This document shows, piece by piece, positions 1 through 12,813 of a stretch of DNA of 64,000 bases. Source of the DNA: Turritopsis dohrnii (Eukaryota; Cnidaria; Hydrozoa; Anthoathecata; Oceaniidae); NCBI GenBank assembly GCA_027922465.2, contig BQMF02000224.1:124001-188000 (forward strand), written 5' to 3'. The translations under genes and the position numbers were made by a program. Every line of letters starts with the position of its first letter. The first letter of the stretch is position 1. The notes beneath the pieces were generated by a model. It searched no databases. It was not told the DNA's origin and saw only the letters and a program-made list of their open reading frames with translations.

Positions 1-1202
1 CTTATTAGAAAAGCTCCGATAGATACGCCAGAAATCACGAGACCCAATAGATTAAACCGATCATGGACCAGATTTCGATAGGTGCATTTAGCCTCCTCAT
101 TGACTTTTTTACAGTCGTTGCGAGCTCTGGTGAAAAGACGCCTGTTGTCTTCACTACTACAACGCTGATAACGATGGAAAAAATGATTACGATGGGCAAT
201 TGCAGCAGAAATGGCAGGAGAGAACCAGGGTGTAGAGTGAGGTTTTACCTGGTATTTACGAGAAGGAACAAATTCATCAATGCCAACCTGAAGCCAAGAA
301 GAGATCTCCACTGCACACCTCTCTGCACCACAGGCAAAGATATGATCAACCGGCAGGTCACGAATCAAATCTCGAAAGCTGTCCCAGTCACCACGATGGT
401 ATGAATAAAGTTTGCGATGAATAGGTGGATCGTATGGGCAAGCGGAATTAAAGTCAATGGCTACGTTGACAACAGAATGATCAGAATTACCTAAAGGAGC
501 AGATGTTGATGTTTCGCAAATGTTCGGGTTAGACGAAAGGAATAGGTCAAGTAAAGAAGGCTCCTGATCAGCTCGATCAGGTACGCGAGTGGGAGAGTTC
601 ACAAGCTGAGTAAGAGAGTGAGAGATAGCAAAGTTGAAAGTGTCAATGCCAGATAGGGAGGTAGTGTGTGAGAAAGGTAACCAGTCAGCATGATGAATAT
701 TGAAATCACCGAACACAAAGATATTAGCAGAAGGGTGAGATATGAGAGCTTTATCAATATTTTCCGAGATAGAATTGATGACGCTTTACGACTAAGAAGA
801 TGGGGAGCGATACACAAAGAAAAGATAACTAGTTGAATGCAAGAGAGAAAGACGTAGACAGATGAAAGATTCGTCAGGAGATTCGAGATTCAATTGACGA
901 CTGATAGGAAGACAGTCACGAACATAGATACCAAGGCCGTGCATAATAGATGAGTCCTTGCGATTAATAGGAAGATAGCCAGGTACATCGAAGTCAGAAG
1001 AGCTAATAGAAGGGTTAAGATTGGTTTCACAAATAGCAAGAATGTCAGGAGATGAGTTGGCTAGAAAAGATTCCAAATGAGAGAAGTTCCCACGAAGTCC
1101 ACGAATATTAGAAAAGGAAAGTGAGAAAGATGTTGGCGATTTACGAGTACCCGATTTAGATTTACTAGAATTTGACATTTTTTTGAGGAGAAAGAAATCC
1201 AA
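1..1202 (-). mobile_element. CR1/Jockey-like LINE, endonuclease region (truncated by window edge)
   Basis: Reading the minus strand from 1202 downwards gives an APE-type endonuclease of a non-LTR retrotransposon. The motifs are SNIRGLRGNFSHLESFL, then ILAICETNL, GLGIYVRD, YRSPSS, GDFNIHHADWLPF and LGNSDHSVV, followed by a linker with WLQVGIDEFVPSRKYQVK and TPWFSPAI. These are the expected order of catalytic blocks for nicking target DNA. Two in-frame stops lie near 794-800, just after YRSPSS; the rest of the region reads open to position 1, so this is a fairly young but inactive copy. The reverse transcriptase would lie beyond the window start. The LINE fragments at 10.6 and 21.9 kb share its family features (the same CETNL and FNxHH blocks in the latter). 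The Jockey/CR1 clade assignment is by motif only. Confidence 0.85.
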
Positions 1203-1827
1203 AGTTGTGTTGGCTGAAGAACTCGTGCTAGAGGATCATTTCAATATGGGTTTGCTGTTAGCTATGAACCTATTGTCGTAACAAAAGCAATACTGTGGCC
1301 TCTAAGGATGCAAACCGTTACAGCAGCAGGGCGCCGTCCAAGCGCAACTTGGCACTACTACTGCAACGCCATTTTTCGACTGTTGAAAGAGCAGCCTCTC
1401 TAAGTAGCTAGCAAAGAGTTCGGGCTCATGTACTACATGTACTACCAGTCGGCAAATACAGATAAAAATTTGAATGTTGAAACTTCACCTTTTAGCACAA
1501 TTTGATAAAACAGATTTCGAAATTTGAAGGTCCTTTTGATGTACATCAGGGTTATGTGTTGCTTGGATTCGTGCGATTTCAATCAATCAATCAATCAGTC
1601 GATTTGATTTAAATTTACATTTATTTGTTGAAATGACTGGAGGAAAAAAACTGATCAAATATGACAACCGTTGAATATACAAAATGCAAATAATACTTAA
1701 TAAATAATGCATGTGTAATAACTTTCTTTATCGAAATAAAACAAAAGCGAAATATCTCATCATTTCTTGTGACAGCGTCTCTTCAAAAATTCTTACCAAA
1801 TGCAGTCGAATCTCTATAAGGATCCTT
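1203..1827. other. Intergenic, no gene seen
   Basis: No coding signal was recognised. It holds a short AATC microsatellite near 1580-1600 and AT-rich sequence. The part next to 1203 may be 5' leader of the minus-strand LINE. Confidence 0.4.
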
Positions 1828-1878
1828 CAACAAAGTTTCTCATTTAACAAAGTTTCTCATTCAACAAAGTTTCTCATT
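1828..1878. repeat. 17-bp tandem repeat, 3 copies
   Basis: Three consecutive units of the type CAACAAAGTTTCTCATT, differing at one position, abut the left end of the MITE that follows. Confidence 0.9.
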
Positions 1879-1880
1879 TA

Positions 1881-2062
1881 AGGGGAACTAAACTCAAAAA
1901 ATCACAAGTTTGTTTGCTTGTGCTATGTGAAAGAGATTTCAAAATGATGAAGGTCACCTTCGAATTTTCGAAAAATGGCGTTTCGTTCCTGACATTAAAA
2001 TTTTTTTTTCTAAAACCTGATCACCATAGCAACGTTTGTGATTTTTTGAGTTTAGTTCCCCT
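1881..2062. mobile_element. Harbinger-like MITE (TTA target duplication)
   Basis: The 182-bp element begins AGGGGAACTAAACTC and ends with its reverse complement; the inverted arms extend through the AAAAAATCACAA block. TTA flanks both sides (1878-1880 and 2063-2065). A 3-bp TTA duplication with an AGGG-type terminus fits PIF/Harbinger non-autonomous elements. There is no coding capacity. A degenerate relative lies at 20979-21360. Confidence 0.8.
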
Positions 2063-2250
2063 TTAATTCAAATTCTTCGAAAATCGAACCTTTCTTTTGT
2101 TCTCTTGGATGTTCAAGGTATATAGATGTTCTGTATGTAAATAAGAAACACTGAAGTTTTATTTTTTTTGGATGAACCATGTTAACAACTTTTAACTCCG
2201 ACGTTCAACAACTAGACGACAAAGACACGACATGTCAATATACAGACGTA

Positions 2251-5200
2251 TTACGCAACAGTGTTATTGGATGTTACAACAGGCCGATGTGTTGTTCTGG
2301 TTGCTAGGATAGGTCGGTGTTCGGTATTTGGGTCGTGTAAACATTCGTAATCGAGATGAACAAATGCTCGTTCCACACGATCAAGATTCTCGATCTTTCG
2401 TTGCAATGTTTCACCGATATCGTGTGCGTTATCAAGCGACATGTGACGCGGGAGAACAATGTGCACCTATAAAGGACAAAACAAATGGCAGCTGCTTGAT
2501 AAAGATAACGGAGTTCCTTCAGTATACTCGTGTATAAAGGGAGAGCAAAAAATGCAGCTTATGGATATCTTTGTTTTCAAATAATCAGAAGTCGAGGTAA
2601 GTATTGAATAGCATAATATACACCTTCATCAGACTAGGACAGAAGGACGGCCTTTAAAACTGCACACTGCACATTATCTCCGTTGGTGTAGGAGCTATTT
2701 AATGGCAATTTGCGGGGCAAAAGAACCAATACAAATGGAAACGCAATGCCTGAAAATTCCTATCATATCTTTCAACCGCTATATCAGGTCACATCCCATC
2801 AAATCTGTTTCATCACAAGGGTGTGGCTGCAATTTAGAGGCTATTCGTTTTTACCATCCAACTCATCCACCTCATCTTGTATTATCTGTACAAAAACAAA
2901 CCAGCCAACTCATCTTGTACTATCTGTACAGAAACAAACCAGCCAACTCGGATGACATGGATGGGCTGTATTTTAACAATATTACAAAATGGTAGACTTT
3001 AGTTGAATTGGATGAGTAAAATCAAATGGTCAGATGAATTTGACTTTGTTATCCAGATGAATTAGATATGAATTGAAATTTTCATTCTGATTCGTTCAAT
3101 TCATCTGGATAACAAAGTCAATTGAAATTCATCCAAGTACATAAACAAACAACCGCTCTAAACAAACACTTCAGAGTTCTCTGCTATTGTTTTGTTTTGT
3201 TTTGTTTTGTTTTTGTTTTGTATTGTAAATAGTTGGAAGATTACCAAGTCAACTTAACCTCTACTAAGAAATTTGTCCCCATACTGGACGCCTTGACAGT
3301 TTCCACACCAATGATATGAGGCGAGTGTTGTACGCACACCCACGTGATAATCTGTAATAACCATGATGGTGCAGTGTGGCCGACCAAGCTTCGAATCTGC
3401 TCTAAATAAGATTGAAGGAGGTTTTGGATACATACTATCCATTCTTATGAAAGGTATTTCAGGTGTTCAGTTTCCTATCGCCTTTCAAACTTAGCTTTAT
3501 GTTTAAGAACTCTCCTGACCTCAGGGGAACTCATATTTCTTCCACCGATCAGTAAAACTGACGGTACTCTGACGTATGCAATTTAAACCAGTTTAATCTT
3601 TCCACAAATTAGCTGCTTGATTTACTTTTTTTGTTTAAAGTCTTTCATCGAGTTGTCGCCAGCTGTCTGAATCAATTGTGATATATGTGATATGATCAAT
3701 ATAATGAAACATACATTCATAACGTCATAAGTTTTAAACCCAGTTCACACTAGGTTTTAGATGTTTCTACGGTGCATCTCATGACATGGAAAGATCCTTT
3801 CTTCGATGCATTTCTTGGATTAGGTTAAACGGTGTTAAAATTACCATACTTTTTACTTTTATATCTTTATTAGAAACAAACGAAGATATATTATTTTTCG
3901 TTCATACATGTTGTTTTAGTACTTATGTACTTATGTACAGAATTTACTAGAACTTTTGTCTTCAGTAAAAAGGATTTTTCTTTCGAGTTACAAGACCAGT
4001 AAAAAGTTGTCAGCTATCAAGTGTTACTTTATGAAAACGAATGATTTAATTCTCCAACGAACCATACAAAGTGTAATCCAAAAACATTGGTTCATTGAAA
4101 TTGATATTAAACATAACTCACTGGATTTACAAACAGGCTCAGTTGTCATGACGACAACTGGAGTCAAGTAGGCCTGAGGATTTAAATATTACATCTTTAT
4201 GTTATTATATTCTGTGACAGGGGCGGATTTAGGCTGGTGTACTGGTGTACTTACACCAGTGAAATTCGGTCATTTAATTGAACCTAAAGTATGGAATTAT
4301 TATTCCTTCAATTAATACAGTTTTCAATCTGAGACTTCCTTTTTTCTTTCCTAACTGTGAAACACGAATTCGAATTGCGCTGCTGCGATATTTTTCGCCT
4401 TCACGGAATTTGTTTCGGTCGATAATTTTATAATTGAAATATTTGGCGCTTATAACAAGTATGAAACGGGGTGCCACTTCGGAAAATACACGTTCAGTAG
4501 GTCGGTTGCCGGCATTGCTTTTTACACCACTCGAGTGGTGTAAAGATGCGGAGTTCTAGGGGAAGTTTTAAGATGCGTCTGACTGGAGTAAGCTCGACTG
4601 GTGTAAATAGAAAAGTGTACGGCATGCCGATCTAGATAATTAATACCCTCTAGCGAAAGCAAACAGAAGTCCAGTTCTATCATGGCAGCGTGACAATTTT
4701 GCAAAGTTGGAAGGACAGATGCCAAAACTGGAGACTGGTTGTTCAATAGACATCTTGCTTTGGGATATTTCTTGCTTTGGGAAGTTTAATTCAAGAAAAT
4801 GTATGTACAAAAATAATATTAGTTATGTGAAACTCAGCATTTTTTATGTTGTTTACTTCCAAGTTTTGTTTTTATCACAGCAAGTCTCCACATGTCTTTT
4901 TGATTCCACGTTAATGCTGAAAGATAGCATGTATGCAGAACCTCTAAATGTTGTGAACTATTTTAAAATGATATACAATAAGTTAAATGGTTTTGTATTA
5001 TTCTTTACTGGTAAGAAAAGTTTTCTAGTTTATTGTTTACAAAACATTTAGTGTGATATAGTGAGAAGAAACTAAAAGTGAATTACTTTATAAATAGCTA
5101 TGCATTTTTTTTCTAGATCTGCTGTTTTGTAGCTTTTTATGTATTATAGGTTGTTGCACTTCCTTTTGACTTGTATCTACACATTGAAACATGAAACTAC

Positions 5201-8083
5201 CCATTCGAAAACCACTTAACCAGCTAGCTGATAATCTGTTTTGGAATGAAGGAGAAACTTTCCCTTTAACATCAGAATGAATTTTTGTTATATATAATGA
5301 AGTCTTTACCGTAGTGAGTTAGGTTTGTAAACAGATTTGTTTATTGTTCATTTTCCTATTTTCTAAATTGGTTATTATATTATATAATTTTATTTTTTTT
5401 ATTATTTTTTAGCTTCTTTACTATCGTGATTGATCACATCTCAGTTGCTGAACTTGTTTTGAAAACGTTATGGAGACTGGCAATTCATAGCATTAAATGT
5501 ATAGCTATATACACAGAAAAACTTGTAGGAGTACTCACAGTACAGTGGTGATTCTGGGATTGTAGTGATTCCTTTTTGTGTAGATGATATTATGAACTAT
5601 TATAAGCTGAGCTGAGAGTTGCGGATTACTGATGTCAGTGAGAACCCTCATTAAGCAGTTGACAAACATCAAAATCACTACTCAAAGAAACAATTTCCAT
5701 TAAGGAAACTGTTGACTTATGTTTTCTGTCAGCCTTCATAACAGTTCATGCATTATCTTTAAATATTTAGAAATGTATATAAATTTTGTTCATTCAATTT
5801 ACATTTATCTTTTTGCCACAACTCAGACAAACAGCTCTCCTTTTCTTTATTCAAGTTTCTGTTTTGATAAGCTTCCATTGCTTCTTATTAAAATGTAGGA
5901 GTCAATTCCTTATGTTATAATCATAATTTTTTTGTGGGAGACTGCAGAATATCTAACTGTGTTGCACACGTATATTTTGTGTCAATTTGTTACATCACAT
6001 ACTGATATAAACGCCTAAATGATTGACAGGCAGCCAGCTCCTTTGAACATTTTTTAATAAATGGACTGGTTCTCTGATCAACTAGTTATTATAGCAGAAA
6101 GCTTGATATTTCATAATGTATTTAATAAGTTGAAATTGAAAATTTTAAATTTAGTCCTTCTTGATGACCAATCTTAATCTCTGTTTTTACTTTTTATGTT
6201 TACAATTCGAAATTTTTGGACCTTCTGCATGTACTTTCACTGTTTCACTTCTTTCAGTTTGTATAAATTGTCAATGTACCACAACCACATGGGAGAAAAC
6301 AATAGCGTTTGGGTCTGTTAATGTTCATATTAATGCATAAAGGGCTCTGGACTATTTGGGTGGCTCCAAACGCCCCCAATACGACTAAGTCAGTTAAGTT
6401 GACATTTACACCAGTCAAAAAAAAACCCTAAATCCGCCCCTGTGTGGCACGTTTCATTCTTTCAAAACAATAGCATAAAGTTTGCATTGATCATCTACTT
6501 TCTAAACGTTTTCTTGACAGAAGAATTATTTCTCTTGTACTCCATGGGTTCCCTCTGATTATTTAAAGATAATACATTTTATTCTTGCAGTAATAATCAA
6601 GTAAAGCTTACTAGAATAACATATTTCATAGATTAATGTAAAAACCCAAAAGAAACCAAAAGAAACCCACTTACTTTTCCCCTCAAACCACCAGCTGGTG
6701 AAAATATACACACTCAAGATGATACCACCAAGTGGATCAGCATATTTCCAATAATGTGAACCTAAAGCAAATCAACAATCTGCAAACCCTACTTTGTCAT
6801 GTTCACAGTTGAGGAGCAGCTCATATATCATTCTCTTAAAGGTTCTAAAAGTAATTTCAATTTTCAAAACATTACCTATGGCACTAAATGCCAAAGCGAA
6901 TGAGTTTGAAATAAAATCATTTCTATGATCTAACGCTAACACCCTTGTTGATGGAGATTTAATGAGACGACAATATATAAACAGTCCAAATTTGCTCACA
7001 ATGGTCACTAAAGCAAAGAATCATATTTCAAAAGTACATTTGATAAAACTTTCTACAGTGGTATAGCAAATATTTCTTAAGTTGGAGTACCTACAATAAT
7101 AATAATTGATGGCGTGGTTAAAACAGTGTTGATATCTCCAGTAACTGTTATTTCCACAGATTCGCGAATTACAAGAACAGAAGCACTACCCATTATTGAA
7201 GACAGCATGAGTATTGCAACAGGTTCAAGACGATTACGGCCTACAGAAAAATAAACAAATTAAACTGGGACAGTATGACCAGTACAATTTTTCCACACTG
7301 GCTTCTTCCGTTCTTTTCTTACAGAATCTATTTTTTTCAGCATCATGGTTGAATATCCCAGCATGTACTACAGCTCCAATTTGTGACTTCTTTGCTTCTC
7401 ACAATTACAGCCTTTGTTGATTTGATGATAAAATACAAGAGGTAGAGATTTAAGTACAATGTCTTTGTTTGATCCATTGCCAGAGAACAATATTAACAAA
7501 CTAGCAAAACATATTCTCTTCATAACTGTAGTTTGCATGATAAATTCACAATACCTATCGGGTAGTTATAAATGTTGGTGAGTTTAATAGCTCTGCTTGT
7601 ATACCAAATAACAAGACCAGATAATAAGTCCACCGCGCTATCGACAACACTTGAAACAATGGAGAGGGAACCACTTAACACAGATGCCACGATTTTTGAA
7701 ACAAATAACAGCTAAGAAGAAGAATATGAAAATGTTAATGGGTACTGTCAGAAGAAAAGATACTTTGAATATCATTTTAAGCACGTAAATATATAAATTT
7801 ATGAAACGTGAGACTCATGTGCAAATCTTCAAAACACACAATTGAAACACCAAGGGAAGTTCAAATAATATTGCAAATCCATTGAGAATACACACATAAG
7901 TAAAAAAAAACTAAAAACCATTGAGAATACACACATACTAAGTTAAAAACTAAGGACAACTTTGCAGCTAACATCACTCTCACATCAACAACATCATCTG
8001 CACCATCATAATCAAACTCCGTAGATAAAGTATGAGCATCTTTAAATGACTCAACTAATCTGTTTTGTTTGCGATAATAAACT
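2251..8083 (-). CDS. Cation diffusion facilitator (SLC30/MTP-like metal transporter), 8 exons, 5' end missing
   Basis: Minus-strand exons with GT-AG borders and compatible phases lie at 8083-7939, 7711-7555, 7240-7091, 7007-6876, 6761-6675, 3566-3511, 3351-3259 and 2466-2251 (stop TAA at 2253-2251), giving about 344 residues. The conserved order is [12 protein letters not shown], the TM2 signature [30 protein letters not shown], the TM5 signature [30 protein letters not shown], and a C-terminal cytoplasmic domain with [19 protein letters not shown] and [16 protein letters not shown] proteins are membrane metal/proton antiporters; the DSAVD and DHRND pair resembles the Mn-type (plant MTP8-11) branch, so Mn or a related divalent cation is likely by inference. 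Exon 3566-3511 is the weakest: it has alternative acceptors and a poor donor, GTTCTT. The start codon exon upstream of 8083 was not found. A hAT-like element fills the intron between 6675 and 3566. Confidence 0.9.
3033..3131. repeat. Small foldback in CDF intron
   Basis: Arms of about 31 bp (3033-3063 and 3098-3131) are inverted copies around TGACTTTGTTATCCAGATGA. It lies in the intron between the last two CDF exons. Confidence 0.8.
3187..3223. repeat. (TTTTG)n microsatellite
   Basis: A run of TTTTG units with one longer T tract. Confidence 0.9.
4218..6442. mobile_element. hAT-like non-autonomous DNA transposon
   Basis: The ends are CAGGGGCGGATTTAGG and its reverse complement CCTAAATCCGCCCCTG, the CAGRG-type terminus typical of hAT elements. 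The 2.2 kb interior is AT-rich and shows no recognisable transposase. Its left part carries several further inverted copies of an ACACCAGT/ACTGGTGT motif, including the perfect palindrome at 4521-4544. The flanks (TGTGA left, TGTGG right) resemble each other, but I see no clean 8-bp duplication. It sits in an intron of the CDF gene. Confidence 0.75.
4521..4544. repeat. 24-bp perfect palindrome
   Basis: The sequence reads TTTACACCACTC followed by its exact complement GAGTGGTGTAAA. It lies inside the hAT-like element. Confidence 0.95.
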
Positions 8084-8085
8084 CT

Positions 8086-8149
8086 AAAACAAACATCGTT
8101 AAAACAAACATCATTAAAACAAACATCGTTAAAACAAACATCATTAAAT
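8086..8149. repeat. 16-bp tandem repeat (4 copies) at a splice acceptor
   Basis: Units of ACAAACATCGTTAAAA, with G/A variation, run directly up to the acceptor of the CDF exon starting at 8083. On the minus strand the repeat forms the T-rich tract before AG; the last unit ends in TTTTAG where the others have TTTTAA. Confidence 0.85.
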
Positions 8150-9062
8150 ATGAACTGCACAGCAGAAACAAAAAAAAGAATGAGACTTAGATTGAATTTT
8201 TTTAGGATGAGATGCAAAAACATAAAAAAACGAGTTAAAGATGACATCAAAGTAAAGAAAAAGTTTTCATCAATACGCATACAAGTCAAAACTGATTGAA
8301 AAGGTTTAATCTGAGTTAGCTGAAGTATTTGATTCAACTTCATATAAAACTAAAATCAGTTCATTGGAAGTGCAACTTGGAAGAGAAATAAAAAAGGAGT
8401 AATCAAACTATGACTGAGAAATATGTTAAACAGTGCAGGGCTCACAAAATTGGTAATGTCTGTTCCCATATCAGCCCATTTCTGTGGTTCGTAAAAGGGT
8501 ACCAAATTTTTGCTCTTGAAACAAAATGGAAATCAAACATCTAGAGATCTGTGAACATGATTATGTAGAGCAAACTTTTAGTGTGTGCCATGCAACTAAA
8601 CCAAATCCTAGTATGTTTTGAAATTGAACTGGTCTCTTTTCTCCAAAAAACAAGTGTAAGCTCCACACTCATGTGTGTCACACAGATTAGTTTGGCAATA
8701 AGAAACATATTCAGCAACGCCATGTCACTAAAATATTTTCCACAGGTTACAGCTCAAGCAGCACTATAATAATTGTAAATACACCATAATAATTTTTTCA
8801 TTGTCTTTCTTTTCATATAGACTCCTTTTGGTAGTCAAATACTGCTGAGGGCATGGCTTTCTTCCAGGTAACCATAGCAAAGAAATGTTGTTGTCTATTA
8901 GGGCTGGAAAACCCATGTTTATTCCACATACCACTGTCATTGACACTATGTCTTCATAAGCACTTATAGTTGGGCACTGCTATGGCCATTCGAATAGATG
9001 GAGTGTGTATTCGTAATTTAAGAGGGAGATCCACCATTGCTTGGTTTTCTAATGACTACATA
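8150..9062. other. Upstream of CDF gene, no exon identified
   Basis: The 5' exon(s) of the minus-strand CDF gene should lie here or farther upstream, but no convincing N-terminal coding segment with splice sites was seen. Confidence 0.3.
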
Positions 9063-10225
9063 TTTATATATTTCCCCATAGGGCGAAATATATGTTAAAA
9101 CGAGCATTTTCCTTCTCCTTCTTCTCATCCTTCTCCTTCTTCTACGTTCACTTTCATAGCCGCAGTTCAGTATTGAACTTTGGCCTAGTCAAGAATAGAG
9201 GCTAGTCTTCAGTGAAGTCGTGTGCCATTTTTTTACAGTGCAGTGCAGTGCATTTTTGCTTTGTCTGCTAGCTTTTAAGATGATTCAAGAGATAAAACGT
9301 TAAATGATGGAAATAAATCTTTTAGTTCAGTTTTGTCCTAAAAGTTTTGTGATAAACAGACGATTGTTTGTTTTGTTGATAATGATGTTATGATGCACAT
9401 TAAATCAAGCCAAAACAAAAACTTCTACTTTCAGCTATGTATATTTTGTATATTTTCACTAACAAAATATGTTGTTGTTTTTTTCATTTTTTTATCACAT
9501 AACAAATGTACGAACATATTTTTTTGAAAGAGAGATGTTTATTCTTGACTTTAATCTTATAAATTGTCATTCTAAGTCTTTCTCTTTTTTGAAAAAAAAA
9601 ATTGTTTCTAATTTGAAATGCTATATACACAATATTTATTAGTAGCAGATGATTTTTGATTGCCTGTTGAAAGTTATTTGCTTATATGTTAACCCTAAAG
9701 GTTTGACAATTTTCTTTTCTTCTTTTGTAAACCTGTATACAATTTTGATTGTATAATTTTGTAAGATAGTTTCATCTGAGTTACAAAAACCAAGTGTTCT
9801 GTTGAATTACATTTTTCTTGTGACTTCATAAATAAAGATCATACATTTATTATGACGAAATTGCCTTACACATTGATGTGGTTATTGATGTGTTCTGCAA
9901 AAAAAACTATTCAGTTGTTTAAGGGGAAATATTAGTCACATTAAGGTCTTATAATTTTAGCTGCCCATAGTAATTTCTTAGTCAATTTTTATTTCTTCAG
10001 CAAAAATTGTGAGAGAAATCTTATCATTTGATGTTCTTTGTGGTACTAATTCCACCCTGGTAAGTATGAACAGCATTTTTATGTGAGTATCAGGTTGATA
10101 GTAGTTATACCATAGTAATTATCTAAAGATACATTTTTCTTATGGTTATAAATGTACACACAATAATCAAAGAAATTTTTGCAACATTGGGGAAATATAT
10201 AGTCATATTTCTTGTTTCTTGCTTC
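9063..10225. repeat. Long dispersed repeat, copy 1
   Basis: It begins TTTATATATTTCCCCATAGG and runs through a TTC-rich tract, a CATAGCCGCAGTTCAG block, GCTAGCTTTTAAGATGATTC and ATGTACACACAATAAT. The same blocks recur in the same order and orientation at 17735-19650. The two copies are clearly diverged, and copy 2 is longer. It has no recognised coding domain; a possible small exon inside it (10001-10059) is discussed as a finding. Confidence 0.8.
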
Positions 10226-10588
10226 TGTTGATAACGTCAATGGTATCTCATTGATAGCTCTTTTCCTTCTGCTGATTGGAATTTCAAGTAAAGCAGATGT
10301 AATGATGTTGAAAGCCACAGTCAAACATTGTGCAATATTGTGCAATATTCATGTGGAGTAATGTCTTGTTCACAAAGGTTTATGATTTCCGAGTGGTTGA
10401 AGGGCATCCTCATTATTTGTTTTAATGTTGTGTCTGCTGAAAAGTTAAAATTAGAAGAATTGAAGATTCCAATGAAATGTTATCAAAAATGTATTTAAAA
10501 TTGTTTTAATTTTGTCAAATTTTTTAAAGCTATAACTTGGTGAAAACATAAGAGATCCCTGACTTTCTTTTTCTATTTCATCATAATT

Positions 10589-12008
10589 TTGTGTAAAAAT
10601 AATTTTGGTGACACAGAAAACAAAGGTCTAAAAGCTGAACTCTTCTCTAATATCTTCAGTACTAACTCTACTCTTGATGACTCTGGTCATGCTGTTCCTG
10701 AATTTCCCTTGAGGACTAATAAAGTACTGGATAGCTGCTTTATCACACCAGCTAAAATATCTTCCATCATTTCAAATATTAATGCTTCTAAGGCTACTGG
10801 CCCTGATGGAATTCCTGTCATCCTGTTTCAAAAGTGTGCACCTGAATTATCTCCTGTACTTTCTTGTCTATATAACAAGTGCATAGCTGAATCTTGCTTT
10901 CCTTTATCTTGGAAGTTTGCCTCTGTAATTCCAGTCTTTACAAATTGTGGTGATCGATCTAATTCACGAAATTACAGACCAATTAGTCTCCTACCAGTTA
11001 TGAGTAAAATTTTTGAGGCCTTTATCAATAATGCTCTTGTTAATCACCTTGAATCTAATAACCTCTTCTCAGATTCTCAATATGGCTTTCGCTCCCAACG
11101 CTCAACTGCTGACCCCCTTACAGTGATAACTGATAGAATCTACACTGCATTACATAAATCTGGGGAGGCAAGAGCTGTTGCTCTTGACATATCCAAGGCA
11201 TTTGATAAAGTATGGCATACTGGTCTTTCGAAAAAGCTTGCTGCATATGGAGTTAAGGGTCTCCTTTATGAGATCATTCGTTCCTTCCTTGGTAATCGTA
11301 GGCTTAAGGTTGTTTTAGACGGGCAATCATCATCGACACATCAATGCAGGAGTTCCCCAAGGTTCTGTCCTTGGGCCAACCCTTTTTCTTCTTTTCATCA
11401 ATGATCCGCCTGATGATATTATTTCCAAGCTTGCCATCTATGCTGATGATTCAACCATCTATTCCTGTATTCCAAAATCAGATTTGTTCAGCCAGGTAGA
11501 AATGGCAGGCAAAATTGAGTTTGATCTGCAATCTATAGTTGAGTGGGGAGAGAAATGGCTGGCCACATTCAATTCCACAAAAACCAAACTTCTATCTTTT
11601 TACCGTCAGTTTCCATGAATGGCAACCAGTTGGAAGAAAACAACTCCTTTCCGATCTGTGACGTCTCTTTGCCTCTTTTATAAATACTTTTACGGAAAAT
11701 ACTTTTACTGAGCTCTCTTCTCTCATCCCTGCATTAAAAACTTTCAAGCGAAACACAAGATATTCATCTAATAGCCATGATCACACTGTCAGCATCCTAA
11801 AATCATCAAAAAATTTTTACCAACAAAGTTTCATTCCTCGCTCCTCCACTCTCTGGAATTCTTTACCCCCGTCTGTTTTTCCTTCTCATTATAATCTTCA
11901 ACACTTTAAATGTAATGTTCATCATCACCTTTCCTCCTTGTACCTCAATACACATTAGTGGTTTTAAACCTTGTATTGAGCGACTAATTAAAAAAAAAAA
12001 AAAAAAAA
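10589..12008 (+). mobile_element. CR1/Jockey-like LINE, 5'-truncated reverse transcriptase with poly(A)
   Basis: The reading frame from 10589 carries RT blocks: NASKATGPDGIPVILFQK, NYRPISLLPVMSKIFE, SDSQYGFRSQRSTADPL and ALDISKAFDKVWH. A one- or two-base frameshift near 11335 moves the downstream GVPQGSVLGPTLF and INDPPDD blocks to another frame; the catalytic box reads AIYADDST. An internal deletion near 11605-11640 jumps from TKTKLLSF to a C-terminal piece (LPPSVFPSHYNLQHFK). An A-run at 11990-12008 marks the 3' end. The endonuclease domain is absent. The copy is dead; its function would have been target-primed reverse transcription. Confidence 0.88.
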
Positions 12009-12261
12009 TGTTCTTATTCACATATCACAACGTTTTGCCAATGGCAGGTCATGGCAATTATTGAATGCATCAGAAATGCCTGTGCAGATATTTGGTGGTT
12101 AATCACCTTCAGTATCAAAGGTTGGTTTGTGATTTTTATTAATGGATGGATCATCATTGTATTCACTACTTTAGTCATTTTCTTTGTCAATTGGGTGATT
12201 ATAGCATTAATTTAAATGGGTTACATTATTTAACGTTCAGGCAAAGGGCACATATGATATA

Positions 12262-12813
12262 GACAGGTCAGATAGCCTAACAATCTGACAGTCTGGGTAA
12301 TGTTTATTTTCTCAATGGAATTTGGTAGAGGAGACCTCAGACTACCAAAATCTGCCAGGTGACCTTTTTGGAAATGCCTGTATGTCACGTGATTGATTAC
12401 GTCATAAATTACGGTCAGTAAAAATTTTATCTTCTCAAAAGTCATATTATGATACATCAATCGAAAGATCTTTCAAAATGGAACAAAAATGGCATAAAAA
12501 CATATGCCTGAAAATTTAGTCCTGAGGTTTTTTAGGTTCTTAAAAATTTTGATGACGTCATAGAAAAGGACTAGAAAAATCTTGCAAATAAATTTAATTC
12601 GCTAATTTTCGTCTATTTGTGACATGTAACCCCTCAATTTTGGTCAGAAATTGATTTCTGATCTTTTCCACATAAGTAAATTCACTGAGCAAAAAATGCT
12701 GACTCAGCGATTTCATTTCTTTTCATAAAAAAGTGTTTTCACTTGGGCATTTTGATAATATATGTTGAATGATTAAATGTGGAGATAAAATAAAGTTTGA
12801 ATTACAAGTAGTT
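12262..12813. repeat. Left terminal inverted repeat of two-gene element
   Basis: 552 bp, the near-exact inverse of 15975-16525. The outer edge is near GACAGG; the inner edge is at GTAGTT. Confidence 0.85.

Noticed and set aside
3254..3442. 62-residue minus-strand ORF as a gene
   Set aside because: The real coding here is the CDF exon 3351-3259 in another frame with proper splice sites.
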